Position numbers and translations under genes: made by a program. Source: Dyadobacter sp. CY345 (GTDB taxonomy: Bacteria; Bacteroidota; Bacteroidia; Cytophagales; Spirosomataceae). From it: 64,000 bases of DNA. Of this stretch, positions 44,143 to 53,845 are shown piece after piece. The notes beneath the pieces are model-generated. The model was not told the DNA's origin. It made no database searches and saw only the letters and a list, made by a program, of their open reading frames with translations. Positions within the stretch are counted from its first letter, which is position 1. Every line of letters starts with the position of its first letter. The stretch is from NCBI RefSeq assembly GCF_021502725.1, contig NZ_JAKFFS010000007.1, positions 62,001-126,000 of the forward strand. Reading direction: 5' to 3'.

Positions 44143-45798
44143 TTATCCTTTTGAAATCATTTCACGCGCATTTTCAATCACAGATTCCGTCGGATTATGG
44201 CCTCCGATCATTTGGGCAATTTCCATAATACGCTCGTCATTTGTGAGTTTTTTTATTTTACTGACAGTCTTTTCAGATGAATGGTCTTTGTATACAAAAT
44301 AATGTGCCTTCCCGCTGCTGGCGATTTGGTGCAAATGCGTAATTGCAATAATCTGGTGATTATCCGACATTTTAATCATCATCTTACCCATTTTTTTAGC
44401 GATTTCTCCCGATACGCCGGTATCAATCTCGTCGAAAATAATAGTTGGCAATTTCCTTTTTCCAGCGAGAATATATTTAATGACCATCATCAAACGGGAA
44501 AATTCTCCGCCCGATGCAACCTGTCTGAGTTCCTGAAGTGCCAGTCCTTTATTTCCGCTGAACAGAAAAGCAATTGAATCGATACCGTCAGTGGTGGGAG
44601 CAATTTCAGTAATCCTGATTGAGAGAGACGCATTCGGAATACCAAGTTCAATAAGACGTTCGATAATGCCCGTCTCAATCGCTTTGATAACTTTATGCCG
44701 TTCTTTAGATAATGCCTGCGCACTTTTCAGCATTGTCTCTTCACTTTTGGACGCTTTCTGCTGCGCTTTCAAAAGTGCTTCGTCAAGATTCAAAACAGTT
44801 CCAACCTTTTTTTCAAGTGAATCCTGAATCGCGATCAATTCCTGAACTGAGGAAACATGATGTTTTTTTTGCAGTTGATAAATCAAATCAAGGCGCTCTC
44901 GGACAATGGTAGTTCTGCCTTCATCAATATCGACTGACGAACTCACGGAATCCAGCTCGTCCGCCAGATCTCTAAGTTCAATCAAACTGCTTTGTGCCCG
45001 CTCCCGTAAAGGTTCGTAGGCAGAAACCAAACGACTCGCTTGTCCAATTGCTGCTACCGCACTTTTCAAGAATTCGAGGATGGAATTATCAGGATTGTCA
45101 AGATACGCATAAGCAAGTTGAAGACGCTCACGGATTTCCACTGCGTTTTCCAAAATAACAAGTTCCTGTTCCAGCTGGTTTTGCTCATCGCTTTGCAGCC
45201 CGGCATTGCTTAATTCCTGAAATAAAAACTGGTCGTAATCAAAGGCTTTACGCAATTGAACAGCTTCGTTTTTCAGATTTTCGTAAGCTCTTGCAGCTTC
45301 TTTATATATGTTGAAATTCTTCCGGTAACTGTGAAGTAAAGAAAAATTCTGGGCGTAGGTATCGACAACCTGCAATTGAAATTCATTACTTCCAAGTAAA
45401 ATAGAATCGTGTTGGGAATGAATATCCAGTAGCTGGCCGCTGATTTTTTTTAATGTATCCAGATTTACCGGAGTGTCATTAATAAAAGCCCTGGATTTCC
45501 CCGCCACAGATATTTCCCGTCTGACAATACATTCCTCAGAAAAATCAAGATTTTCTTCCTCAAAATTGGGTGCAAGATCATAGCCGGACAAATCGAAACT
45601 ACCTTCTATCACACATTTTTCACCAGGGTCATACAGCGATTTAACATCGGCTCTGTTTCCCAGCAAAAGGCCTATGGCGCCAAGCATAATTGATTTACCC
45701 GCGCCAGTTTCGCCCGTAATTATGTTTAATCCCGGATCTGGCGACATTTCCAGTTGCTTGATCAGGGCGTAGTTTTTAATAAGTAAATTTGAAAGCAT
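44143..45798 (-). CDS. recN: DNA repair protein RecN
   Basis: A 551-residue SMC-like ATPase for double-strand break repair. Walker A GETGAGKSIMLGAIGLLLGNRAD lies at about 29-51, followed by two coiled-coil arms (about 150-360), and the C-terminal head with the signature ELRQVASGGEFSRLMMVIKYIL and Walker B TIIFDEIDTGVSGEIA (about 455-470). It then has the HQIIAITHLHQIAS D-loop. The length is normal and no domain is missing. It follows porD and a 76-residue gene on the same strand; the cluster bamD-rpoZ-coaBC-porD-recN is a familiar Bacteroidota gene order. Confidence 0.97.
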   Translation of the reverse strand: MLSNLLIKNYALIKQLEMSPDPGLNIITGETGAGKSIMLGAIGLLLGNRADVKSLYDPGEKCVIEGSFDLSGYDLAPNFEEENLDFSEECIVRREISVAGKSRAFINDTPVNLDTLKKISGQLLDIHSQHDSILLGSNEFQLQVVDTYAQNFSLLHSYRKNFNIYKEAARAYENLKNEAVQLRKAFDYDQFLFQELSNAGLQSDEQNQLEQELVILENAVEIRERLQLAYAYLDNPDNSILEFLKSAVAAIGQASRLVSAYEPLRERAQSSLIELRDLADELDSVSSSVDIDEGRTTIVRERLDLIYQLQKKHHVSSVQELIAIQDSLEKKVGTVLNLDEALLKAQQKASKSEETMLKSAQALSKERHKVIKAIETGIIERLIELGIPNASLSIRITEIAPTTDGIDSIAFLFSGNKGLALQELRQVASGGEFSRLMMVIKYILAGKRKLPTIIFDEIDTGVSGEIAKKMGKMMIKMSDNHQIIAITHLHQIASSGKAHYFVYKDHSSEKTVSKIKKLTNDERIMEIAQMIGGHNPTESVIENAREMISKG

Positions 45799-45952
45799 GC
45801 CTTAAATAAGCAGATAGTCAAGGTTGGTAAGAACCGCTGATGAAAAAATCAGGCCATTCGTCCTGGATACGAATATAGCTATGTTATCAACAATTAGGAA
45901 ACGATACTGGTTCTTTAATAACTGATATGGGTTTTGCAATCCGCTACAAAAT

Positions 45953-46183
45953 TCAAAATTTGCTTTTTTCGTCATATACAACTTCGAAAATATCCGCTAT
46001 CGCGAATTTATGCGTATGCTGCCGGTTGTCGAGCATTGTTAAAAATTCAGCTGTCACCGATACTAATTTCCCAAAACATGTATGTCCTGTATAAGAAACG
46101 GAATTGATCTCTAATCCATTTGAGGTGTCTCCAAGTTCTGCCAGGATATTTTTTGAAGCGATTCGCGTCAATCGTTTACTCAT
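45953..46183 (-). CDS. Small conserved-type hypothetical protein
   Basis: A 76-residue protein, basic at the N-terminus, without signal or membrane segment. It shows a possible SH3-like small beta-barrel: GLEINSVSYTGHTCFGKLVSVTAEFLTMLDN and HKFAIADIFEVVYDEKS. It lies between porD (starts 47135) and recN, on the same strand, 28 bases after the porD stop. No function is apparent. It is retained because length, codon use and position fit the operon. Confidence 0.62.
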   Translation of the reverse strand: MSKRLTRIASKNILAELGDTSNGLEINSVSYTGHTCFGKLVSVTAEFLTMLDNRQHTHKFAIADIFEVVYDEKSKF

Positions 46184-46211
46184 GATTTAATTTGGATACA
46201 AGTCGTTAAAA

Positions 46212-47135
46212 TTACTGAGAAAGTCTCTGGTATAGTTGTGTCTTTGAAGGGTCAAGATTAACCAATATCGTTTGTGCAGCCCTTTTTTCTTCCGGAGTCG
46301 CCTCTTTCATAATCTGGAAAATCTCATCTGACTTTGCATCAAAAAAAGAATTTATAACAACGCTTCCCGGTCTTAATTGGGCAACTGCCTTGGCGGAATT
46401 TAAAAGGTCCAATGTTTTGGTGCGCGTCTGAGCAGGATTCTGCGTGGCAACGTCCAAGCCCTGACGGTAGTAATTGTAAAGACTCTCCCGGAAAGGAACA
46501 AACTGCTGGCTCATCAGATTTTCTATAAGCCAATACCGGTTTCTCGAATCGCCATTTCCTTTGCGTTGATCCCACCCTTTTGCGCCCGCGCCCGCTGTGC
46601 TCGCCAGGTTTGCAATATTGAACGCTCTTTGGAGGTAAGGCGTGCCACCTAAATTACTGAATGAGTCAAAATCAAAAATTAGGGCTGTGTAAGCATAAAA
46701 TGCGAGAACGTAAGGAAGCTCATCAGTATAGCTGTTTTCATTGAAATACATCTGCGTCGTAGGAAGATAGTTGAAGTTGAAATTCCTGTCAACATAACTT
46801 AAAAGCACAGTTTCATATGCAGAATTAAATACCGGACGCGAAATCACAAGTTGGGCCGTACCTTCGAAGCTACCCTGGGAAACTGAACGGATGAGGTTAA
46901 TGTTCAACTTGCACTTTACGCGTTCATCCTTGCCAAAAGTTTCTCTTGTCCAGCTTGTATTATTTAAAAAATCGGAGATATACGACTGTAATTTGGCCAT
47001 CGATTGCGGATCAGTTTTCTGCTGTGCAACCAACTGATCGTAATTGAGACTTACAGTAAATTGAAGCTCCTGAGCAAATGCAGTTTTCGCGAATGCACCT
47101 GTTAAACACAAAAAGAGAATGATAAACCTTTTCAT
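46212..47135 (-). CDS. porD: Type IX secretion protein PorD (DUF4835)
   Basis: Starting at ATG 47135, which overlaps the coaBC stop as ATGA, gives 307 residues with a signal peptide (KRFIILFLCLTGAFAKTAFAQ). The body is helix-rich with FTVSLNYDQLVAQQKTDP and PFRESLYNYYRQGLDVA, as in the DUF4835/PorD family. PorD is linked to gliding and type IX secretion assembly in Bacteroidota. The presence of T9SS-sorted products in this window agrees with an active system, though the other por genes are not here. A start 12 bases upstream is also open. Confidence 0.82.
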   Translation of the reverse strand: MKRFIILFLCLTGAFAKTAFAQELQFTVSLNYDQLVAQQKTDPQSMAKLQSYISDFLNNTSWTRETFGKDERVKCKLNINLIRSVSQGSFEGTAQLVISRPVFNSAYETVLLSYVDRNFNFNYLPTTQMYFNENSYTDELPYVLAFYAYTALIFDFDSFSNLGGTPYLQRAFNIANLASTAGAGAKGWDQRKGNGDSRNRYWLIENLMSQQFVPFRESLYNYYRQGLDVATQNPAQTRTKTLDLLNSAKAVAQLRPGSVVINSFFDAKSDEIFQIMKEATPEEKRAAQTILVNLDPSKTQLYQRLSQ

Positions 47136-48340
47136 ACTTCGCTCCATTTATCCAGAATAATTTTTAAAATATCTTGTGCAACTTCATGTTTAGATTTCAG
47201 GGAAAACTTAGTGATATTTTCCCGTCTGTCAATAACGGTAATTTTATTGGTATCGTGTGCAAAACCGGAGCCGGCATCATTTAAAGAATTTAAAATAATG
47301 TAGTCAAAGTTTTTGCGACGCAATTTGTCAAGTGCATAATCCAGCTCATGTTCAGTTTCCAAAGCAAAGCCAATTAAAAGCTGGCCCTCCTTTTTCTGCT
47401 GACCGAGGCTCCCGGCGATATCGTCTGTTTTTATAAGTTCCAGATTCATATCATTGCCTTGCTTTTTTATTTTCTGGTCAGACACATAGGCAGGAGTATA
47501 ATCTGCAACGGCTGCGGAAAATATGACAAGATCACTTTCTTCGAAATGATCCTTTGTTGCTTCATACATTTGCTTTGCCGTTTCGACATTTACGCGTCTG
47601 ATCGTCTCGTCCGGCGTGGCCAGATTTGTCGGTCCGCTTACCAATGTGACAGTGGCACCAGCCTGCGCGAAGGCTTTCGCCAGCGCGTATCCCATTTTTC
47701 CCGAAGAACGATTGCTGATATAGCGGACGGGATCTATTGGTTCTGCAGTCGGTCCGGCTGTGATCAAAACTCTTTTATTTCTGGCGACCGCCTTTGCCGC
47801 AAATTGCTTAACGATTTGCGCAACAATTTTCTCCGGTTCTGCAAGTCTTCCTTCCCCAATTAATCCACTCGCCAGTTCTCCAAATTCTGCTTCAATGATT
47901 TTGTTTCCAAAACTGAGCAGACTTTTAATATTATTTTGTGTAGAAGGGTGACGGTACATATCCACATCCATCGCAGGAGCAAAAAATACCAGACATCGGG
48001 CGGAAAGATAAACGGCAGTTAATAAGTCTTCGCAATTTCCTGTCGCACATTTCGAGAGTGTTCTTGCCGACGCCGGAGCTATAATTATCAGATCGGCCCA
48101 CAAACCCAAATCGACGTGATTGTTCCAGGTTCCGTTATCGGTTTGCGTGAAGGATGTGTAAACCGGGCGTTTGGAAAGTGTTGCCAGGGTCAATGGTGTG
48201 ATAAACTGATGTGCAGACTCAGTCATAACAACCTGAACTTCTGCGCCCTCCTTGATCAATAACCTAACAAGTAAAGCCGATTTGTACGCTGCAATGCTGC
48301 CTGATACCCCCAGCAATATTTTTTTACCATTCAGACTCAA
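47132..48340 (-). CDS. coaBC: Bifunctional phosphopantothenoylcysteine decarboxylase/synthetase CoaBC
   Basis: I start at TTG 48340 (MSLNGKKILLGVSGSIAAYK), giving 402 residues, the normal length; the frame is open for another 37 codons upstream but with no family sequence. The CoaC domain (about 1-185) has GSIAAYKSALLVRLL, FAPAMDVDMYRHPSTQNN, and the active-site His/Asn region. The CoaB domain has ITAGPTAEPIDPVRYISNRSSGKMGYALA (about 190-220) and KIKKQGNDMNLELIKTDDI with the catalytic Lys. It makes phosphopantetheine from phosphopantothenate in CoA synthesis; coaX, the preceding pathway kinase, is also in the window. Confidence 0.93.
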   Translation of the reverse strand: MSLNGKKILLGVSGSIAAYKSALLVRLLIKEGAEVQVVMTESAHQFITPLTLATLSKRPVYTSFTQTDNGTWNNHVDLGLWADLIIIAPASARTLSKCATGNCEDLLTAVYLSARCLVFFAPAMDVDMYRHPSTQNNIKSLLSFGNKIIEAEFGELASGLIGEGRLAEPEKIVAQIVKQFAAKAVARNKRVLITAGPTAEPIDPVRYISNRSSGKMGYALAKAFAQAGATVTLVSGPTNLATPDETIRRVNVETAKQMYEATKDHFEESDLVIFSAAVADYTPAYVSDQKIKKQGNDMNLELIKTDDIAGSLGQQKKEGQLLIGFALETEHELDYALDKLRRKNFDYIILNSLNDAGSGFAHDTNKITVIDRRENITKFSLKSKHEVAQDILKIILDKWSEV

Positions 48341-48432
48341 TTGTATAAATGCAAATGCACGTTTATTGTGAAGACTCTGGCATTTTAATGAAAGTTGTAT
48401 TTTGCTTATAACTAAGAATGCCGGAAAAGAAT

Positions 48433-48472
48433 AAACCAGTCGTAAGAACAAAATTAATGTTTACGACTGGTT
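48433..48472. terminator. Hairpin between rpoZ and coaBC
   Basis: AAACCAGTCGTAA (48433-48445) pairs with TTACGACTGGTTT (48460-48472), 13 bp. The minus-strand side lacks a clean T tract (GGTTTATTC), so it may only reduce transcription within the operon. Confidence 0.55.
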
Positions 48473-48496
48473 TTTTATCAAAAAGAATAATCGAAA

Positions 48497-48808
48497 CTAT
48501 TCTTCAGTTGTATCTCTGTAACCGTGATAAGTTTTTCCTTCAATGAACTCGTCGATTGCAATGCTGCCAGCTTTAGGCATACGCTCATAAAATTTGGAGA
48601 TTTCAATTTGTTCACGGTTTTCAAAAACCTCTTCCAAATTGTCAACTCCCGAAGCGAACTCAGCAAGCTTGTTATTAAGTTCCTCTTTCATTTTGCTTGA
48701 TATCTGACGTGCTCTTTTTGAGATTACCGATACCGACTCATATAAATTCCCTGTTACGTCAGCTATTTTGTCCGTATCGCGGGTAATGATGGATGGATTC
48801 GTTGCCAT
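48497..48808 (-). CDS. rpoZ: RNA polymerase omega subunit (Bacteroidota type)
   Basis: A 103-residue omega/Rpb6-like protein: NPSIITRDTDKIADVTGNLYESVSVISKRARQIS at the N-terminus is the core that grips the beta-prime C-terminal tail. The rest is an acidic helical tail (NLEEVFENREQIEISKFYERM) typical of Bacteroidota forms. It lies between bamD and coaBC, 58 bases after bamD, its usual place in these genomes. Confidence 0.88.
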   Translation of the reverse strand: MATNPSIITRDTDKIADVTGNLYESVSVISKRARQISSKMKEELNNKLAEFASGVDNLEEVFENREQIEISKFYERMPKAGSIAIDEFIEGKTYHGYRDTTEE

Positions 48809-48866
48809 GCTTACTTTTGATGATATAGTTAAAAATCTTTATTTCAGAAACAGAAAAACTGGTTAA

Positions 48867-49790
48867 TTAATTTTGTTTTTGGTCAGTGCTTGTGGATGCC
48901 GTAACCTTAGTAGGTTTCGAACCAGAGTCTGGCTGAGCTTCCAATTGTTTCTGACGCTCTTTTTCCGCCTGAGTCAATATTTCCAGTTCTTTCTGGCTAT
49001 TGTCAAACATCTTTTCTGCATCTCGCAAGTACTTTCCGGTAGGATATTTATCAACCATTTCCTTGTAAAACTTAACGACGTCAAGATATCTGTCTTTTTG
49101 TTTTACACTGAAACTGTTTGAAGCAAGGTTATACTGAGATTCAACTTTCAGATAAGCAAGTTCTTCATTGAATTTAGAATCCGGAAAATCCTTACGGAAA
49201 TTATCAATAGATATAACCGCCGATTTAAGCGACATCATATTAAAATCGCTGATCTTGTAATACAACTTTGCCTTGTCGTAAGCTTTCAATTCCAGTTTTT
49301 CACGAAGTTCAAGAATGTAACGCGTACATTCATCGCGAAAAGTACTTTGCGGATAAGTATTTATAAAATCCTGCATCGCAGAAATTGCGGTGAAGGTACT
49401 CGCCTGATCTAAGTTGTGAGGGGCTGAATCTTTATACAATGAAAAAGCGTGCATGTATAATGCTTCCTGGGCATAATCACTTCTTGCGTAAGTATCGTAA
49501 AACTTTTTAAACAAGAATTGACTGGTATTATACTGGCCTTGCTGATATTGGGTATACGCATAATAGAACTGAGCGAGCTCCGATTCATTACTACCTTTCA
49601 ACAAGGGAATAAGTTCTTCAAACAAAAGCCCTGACCGATAGAAGTCACCCTTCTTATAGTAAGTCATGGCTGCATCATACTTCTGCTGGTCTGTCCCAGT
49701 TTTCTGCAACTTCGAAAATTTGCTACAGGAAGTAATAATAAGTACGGCAAAAAATAGCAAGAAGTAACTTGCACGGTTGTTTTTTAGCAT
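48867..49790 (-). CDS. bamD: Outer membrane assembly factor BamD
   Basis: A 307-residue lipoprotein with a signal sequence and lipobox (ITSC, Cys about 22). TPR-like helical repeats follow, with YDAAMTYYKKGDFYRSGLLFEELI, YYAYTQYQQGQYNTSQFLFKKFYDTYARSDYAQEALYMHAFSLY, and NTYPQSTFRDECTRYILELREKLE. BamD couples BamA to other BAM parts in barrel insertion. The tail is Gln/Glu/Ser-rich and probably disordered. A -7 box (TATCTTTG at 49805-49798) ends 7 bases before the ATG, so transcription may start almost on the gene. Confidence 0.93.
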   Translation of the reverse strand: MLKNNRASYFLLFFAVLIITSCSKFSKLQKTGTDQQKYDAAMTYYKKGDFYRSGLLFEELIPLLKGSNESELAQFYYAYTQYQQGQYNTSQFLFKKFYDTYARSDYAQEALYMHAFSLYKDSAPHNLDQASTFTAISAMQDFINTYPQSTFRDECTRYILELREKLELKAYDKAKLYYKISDFNMMSLKSAVISIDNFRKDFPDSKFNEELAYLKVESQYNLASNSFSVKQKDRYLDVVKFYKEMVDKYPTGKYLRDAEKMFDNSQKELEILTQAEKERQKQLEAQPDSGSKPTKVTASTSTDQKQN

Positions 49791-49797
49791 ATAGCTG

Positions 49798-49805
49798 CAA
49801 AGATA
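49798..49805 (-). promoter_or_regulatory. Putative -7 box (TATCTTTG) for bamD
   Basis: Exact match to TAnnTTTG on the minus strand, 7 bases upstream of the ATG. It falls beside the terminator of the preceding gene. No clear -33 element. Confidence 0.4.
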
Positions 49806-49806
49806 A

Positions 49807-49844
49807 TAAAAAAAAGCTACATCATTCCTAACGAATGCGTAGCT
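49807..49844 (-). terminator. Intrinsic terminator of the T9SS-sorted protein gene
   Basis: On the minus strand AGCTACGCATTC-loop-GAATGATGTAGCT is followed by eight T. It separates this gene from bamD. Confidence 0.85.
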
Positions 49845-49865
49845 GATTATAGTATTGTAAAAAAT

Positions 49866-50480
49866 CTATTGTTGATGGCGTACGAGCATTTTTTTTGTTG
49901 CAACCTTTTTCCCATCCAATGCAAGTTGGTAGAAATATAGCCCAGTTGACATTTCCCGTGTATTGATCCGAAGCTTTGTTTCATTTTTTGACAAAGAATA
50001 TGCCTGCATCTGAGTTCCGAGAACATTATAAAAAATTAGTTTCGCATCCCTAATTTCTCCCGCCATTGCATAGTCCAATTCGGCATATTCGCTGGCAGGA
50101 TTTGGGTAAATATTTGAAACCGTTATTCTATCGCTGGTGTAAAGCTGCTCTTCAACCCGTACAGTTGCTTCAGTCGAAGGATTGCGTTTTTCAGCACTTT
50201 TTTCAATAGTCTCTGTTGTAGACACTGCCGTACTTTCAGCAGTAGTTGCATTTGAAAATAGGAGCGTACGGTAAAATTTATTCAAGGCCATTGGTTTCTG
50301 ATCAGACAACGGCTTATAATTCAGCACTTCCGGAGCATTTGAAAATTTCAAATTTCCGGTAGTCATCGACTTCTTTTTTGGAGCAATATTTAGGCGGCTA
50401 CCGTTGGTAACGGTCTGTGCCTGGATTCCGGTCCAGATAAAGAATGTACATATGATAAGGTAAAGTATAGTTTTCTTCAT
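49866..50480 (-). CDS. Small T9SS-sorted secreted protein
   Basis: Starting at ATG 50480 (MKKTILYLIICTFFIWTGIQAQ) gives 204 residues with a signal peptide. A further ATG 27 bases upstream would add a charged leader. The middle is Thr/Ser/Glu-rich and probably unstructured. The last 80 residues are a T9SS type A sorting domain: VSNIYPNPASEYAELDYAM, LIFYNVLGTQMQAYSL, GLYFYQLALDGKKVATKKMLV. This domain directs secretion through the Por machinery and anchoring to LPS. No other recognised domain; short T9SS proteins like this may be accessory or regulatory. Confidence 0.85.
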   Translation of the reverse strand: MKKTILYLIICTFFIWTGIQAQTVTNGSRLNIAPKKKSMTTGNLKFSNAPEVLNYKPLSDQKPMALNKFYRTLLFSNATTAESTAVSTTETIEKSAEKRNPSTEATVRVEEQLYTSDRITVSNIYPNPASEYAELDYAMAGEIRDAKLIFYNVLGTQMQAYSLSKNETKLRINTREMSTGLYFYQLALDGKKVATKKMLVRHQQ

Positions 50481-50652
50481 AGCAATTATTCGTAATACTT
50501 TTAGCAACTTCTACTAGTCTCATTCAAAAAGTACCTTACAAAAATATAGAGAAAAAATTGGAACATCAAAATATATTGTGTGAACGAGCATATTTATTTT
50601 CTGACATAAAATAACCGTGCCCAAAAAGATTTTGCTAGCACAAATCGTTAAA

Positions 50653-52260
50653 TTATTCCAACCATAATGTCTTTAACCGGGTAGGCTTGTCAGAAACGCG
50701 CCAATTAAAGCCATCGAGTTGTCTTTCAATCGGTTTAATCTGTCGAGGCGGGATTAATCTTCCATCTGGTTTCCCAATAAATGCGATTCTATTTACCCGG
50801 TTATCCACAAAAAGAAGGTTCATTCTTCCACACTCTACACGATTCAAACCAATCATTTTTTCCTTATCGTCAATCGCATAATAAACGCTTTCACCATTTC
50901 CGTCAACCAACACCTGCCGCAGTTTACTTTCTGCTGCGAAATATGCGTTTATTGTTCGTCCTTTTACCTGGTTAAATTGCTGTACCAAAGTGTCTTCTGT
51001 AATTACAAATGCCTTACTTTTTAAAAGCATCCGGTTAATTGCATTATTCACCAGAAAAGCACTTATCGTATCACCTTCCATCTGATAATGCTGATTGCTC
51101 CACAGAATCGGCTTTTTGAAAAACAGAATGGTTGAATCAGCGGTATCATAACTTATCGAATCACATTTTCCTTGAAAATCCGATTTGTAGATAAACACAT
51201 TTCTGTCCCCAACCAATCTTCGCGTGCTGTCCCGAGCGTTTTCAAAAGAATACAAAGTGTCGGCTCTGATAAATAAAGTATCCTTTGAGATTACATTTCG
51301 CACGTACGCATGACCATATATTTTTGAGAAACCTTCTGCTTTTCGGTAAAACCCGTGATCCCCGTTCAGGATGGTATTGTCTTTTTTAGCAACAATGACA
51401 ACATTTCCTTTTCCCTGTCCATTATTCTTTTGTCCATCAACGGATAAAGAATCAGCTGTTAACGTATAAGTTTCGTTATCAACGGTGGTTCTGGTTGCAA
51501 ATACCGACTCTCCCGTCTGAGAATTATATGCGCCCTTATTGCTCAACAGCGTTCCGTCTTTATTCACAATTTTACTCGGCCCATTAAAATACGACCACTT
51601 TGTGACGGAATTATAGAGCAAAGTATCGGTCGTTAACGTATATTTTTTGTTGACCAGCTTTACTTTTTTATAATAAGTAAATTCCTTTGTGTTCGTATTA
51701 TAAAAACCCTCGTTGCTGGTCAGAACATTTTCCACATCCACCGTTCTACCAGGAACTCGGTAATAAGCCACTCCGGATGCCATATTATACTCCATTTTCC
51801 GGGTCGTCAGGGTTTTAACCTTATCTTTCAAAACCGTTTTTTTTCCACTTACAATGGCTAACCTCGAATTTCCGAAATAGTGCAACGTGTCGCCTGTGAC
51901 CGTTATCGTATCGCCCTGTACGATCCTGACATTTCCGTATGCCTCAATAATGTTTGTACTGACATTTTGGATCGCAAGATTGCTATATAAAAGCGCACCT
52001 TTGTGTTTGAAAATCCCGTTGACAACACGGCGGCTGTCAACACCATTTTCACTGATCAATTCCAGTTCGTCCGATTTTAAAAGCTCTACAATATCACTTG
52101 TCGGTCCTTGCTGCGAAGACGGCGTAACTTGCTGTGCCATAATATATGGCGAGCTAAACAGTATGGTAAAGAACGTCAGTTTTAATATATTGTCTTTGAT
52201 CAATATGACGCACAAAAGTTTAAAAGGGTTGCAAACTTTTATAAATAATTTTTTCTTCAT
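50653..52260 (-). CDS. OstA/LptA-like outer-membrane or periplasmic protein
   Basis: A 535-residue protein with a signal sequence (hydrophobic about 27-42, ending YIMAQ). It then holds repeated OstA-type beta-jellyroll units: GALLYSNLAIQNVSTNIIEAYGNVRIVQGDTITVTGDTLHYFGNSRLAIV, EGFYNTNTKEFTYYKKVKLVNKKYTLTTDTL, and GAYNSQTGESVFATRTTVDNETYTLTADSL. Such proteins are found only in Bacteroidota and presumably help LPS or lipid transport across the periplasm. It is not the whole LptD. It is divergent from tilS and followed by a promoter-free gap of about 170 bases before the T9SS gene. Confidence 0.82.
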   Translation of the reverse strand: MKKKLFIKVCNPFKLLCVILIKDNILKLTFFTILFSSPYIMAQQVTPSSQQGPTSDIVELLKSDELELISENGVDSRRVVNGIFKHKGALLYSNLAIQNVSTNIIEAYGNVRIVQGDTITVTGDTLHYFGNSRLAIVSGKKTVLKDKVKTLTTRKMEYNMASGVAYYRVPGRTVDVENVLTSNEGFYNTNTKEFTYYKKVKLVNKKYTLTTDTLLYNSVTKWSYFNGPSKIVNKDGTLLSNKGAYNSQTGESVFATRTTVDNETYTLTADSLSVDGQKNNGQGKGNVVIVAKKDNTILNGDHGFYRKAEGFSKIYGHAYVRNVISKDTLFIRADTLYSFENARDSTRRLVGDRNVFIYKSDFQGKCDSISYDTADSTILFFKKPILWSNQHYQMEGDTISAFLVNNAINRMLLKSKAFVITEDTLVQQFNQVKGRTINAYFAAESKLRQVLVDGNGESVYYAIDDKEKMIGLNRVECGRMNLLFVDNRVNRIAFIGKPDGRLIPPRQIKPIERQLDGFNWRVSDKPTRLKTLWLE

Positions 52261-52337
52261 CTTGCTGTGGTTTCCTTTACCTTTGAAACGGGTAGTTCTA
52301 CCTCATTTTCGTGAGCCCGGTAAAAGTAGTCTGTTGA

Positions 52338-52345
52338 TATATTTG
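52338..52345 (+). promoter_or_regulatory. Putative -7 box (TATATTTG) for tilS
   Basis: Exact TAnnTTTG match, 32 bases before the ATG at 52378. The expected start lies about 25 bases upstream of the gene. No good -33 TTG. Confidence 0.42.
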
Positions 52346-52377
52346 CCAAAATTACATCAATTACAACTCTTCATGGT

Positions 52378-53727
52378 ATGTTGGAAGCTTTTTTAACTTT
52401 TATTAACCAACAAAAATTTGATCTTCATAAAAAGTCAACGCTGTTAACGGTTAGCGGAGGAATGGATTCAGTGGTGCTTGCCCATCTATTTCATCAGGCA
52501 GGATTTGAGGCCGGTATTGCTCATTGTAATTTCGGATTGCGCGGCGAGGAGTCGAATGAGGATGAGGTTTTTGTCAGGCATCTCGCTGCTACTTACAAAT
52601 TCCCTTTTTATGTAAAGCATTTTTCAACGAAGGGTTATGCTAAGGAAGAAGGTATTTCAACACAAATGGCGGCCCGCGATCTTCGTTATCGTTGGTTTGA
52701 TGAAATAAAGAATGAAAACGACTACAACTGGATTGCTACTGCGCATCATGCCAATGACTCATTCGAAACGGTCATTTTAAATTTAGTCAGGGGTACTGGC
52801 CTGGCGGGGATGCATGGTATCGCGGCTCAAAATAATGTGCTCATTCGTCCTCTGATGTTTGCTTCGAGAGAAGAAATTTATGAATACGTCAAAGAGTACA
52901 ATCTAAGCTGGCGTGAGGATAGCTCAAATTCAAGTACCCATTATAAGCGTAATTTGATTAGACATGAGGTGATGCCGGTTTTGAAAACGATCAATCCTTC
53001 TCTTGAATCCACATTTAAAACCACTTCAGAGCGGATGAGGTCAGCTGAGAACTTGGTGAGTTTCTTTTTAAATGACTGGAAAGAAGAAGCTGTCAGGAAA
53101 GAGGGAGAGGAGTATTACATTTCAATTTCTTCGTTACTGATGTCTTCGGAACCAAAATATAGGTTGTGGTTTATTTTACAGGATTTTGGTTTTAGCTATG
53201 CTCAATCAGCAGATATTTATACTTCCGCGGAAGGAAGCTCAGGAAAAGTTTTTTATTCCGAAACCCATCAGATCCTTAAAGACAGAGATTATTTTATTAT
53301 TTCGAAGATGAAAAGTGATGCTAGCAATTTAATTGAAATCAGCCGACCTTCCGGAGAATATCAAATGGGGGATGTTGTTTTTTTATTAAACGCCATATCA
53401 AATATCCCGGATCTCACACCGGGATCAGATAAATCCATGGCGTATTTGAACCTGGACAAACTCGAATTTCCTTTGTCTATCAGATCCTGGGAAAAGGGAG
53501 ACAGCTTTTGCCCGTTTGGTATGGCCGGTAAAAGAAAAAAAGTCAGCGACCTTATGATTGATTTAAAATTAAGCCTAAATGAAAAGCAAAAAGTGAAAGT
53601 TTTGGTAAATAAAAACGGGGATATTGTTTGGGTCGTCGGATTTAGGCTCGATGATCGATATAAAGTTGTGAAAGAGGCAACTGAAATTTTATTGATTACG
53701 CAACAATTGAATAGTGCGGCGCCATGA
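52378..53727 (+). CDS. tilS: tRNA(Ile)-lysidine synthase TilS
   Basis: TilS attaches lysine to C34 of the AUA-reading tRNA-Ile, using ATP. The 449-residue protein has the PP-loop SGGMDS (26-31), the substrate-recognition block DNxxETVILNLVRGTGLAGMHGI (here NDSFETVILNLVRGTGLAGMHG, about 125-145), a conserved KRNLIRHEVMPVL, and a C-terminal TilS domain with SFCPFGMAGKRKKVSDLMIDLKL. The last part keeps the expected basic residues. It is divergent from the OstA-like gene and followed, after about 180 bases, by tRNA-Ser. Confidence 0.96.
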   Translation: MLEAFLTFINQQKFDLHKKSTLLTVSGGMDSVVLAHLFHQAGFEAGIAHCNFGLRGEESNEDEVFVRHLAATYKFPFYVKHFSTKGYAKEEGISTQMAARDLRYRWFDEIKNENDYNWIATAHHANDSFETVILNLVRGTGLAGMHGIAAQNNVLIRPLMFASREEIYEYVKEYNLSWREDSSNSSTHYKRNLIRHEVMPVLKTINPSLESTFKTTSERMRSAENLVSFFLNDWKEEAVRKEGEEYYISISSLLMSSEPKYRLWFILQDFGFSYAQSADIYTSAEGSSGKVFYSETHQILKDRDYFIISKMKSDASNLIEISRPSGEYQMGDVVFLLNAISNIPDLTPGSDKSMAYLNLDKLEFPLSIRSWEKGDSFCPFGMAGKRKKVSDLMIDLKLSLNEKQKVKVLVNKNGDIVWVVGFRLDDRYKVVKEATEILLITQQLNSAAP

Positions 53728-53845
53728 AAAACATAATTTAATATTTTCATAAAAATATTTTTCCAGAAGGTGTTAAAAAACAAGTGCTTAACCGCGGAGA
53801 CAGCCTTTTGTCGAAAAAAACATTTCGAATTATTTTCCTCCACTA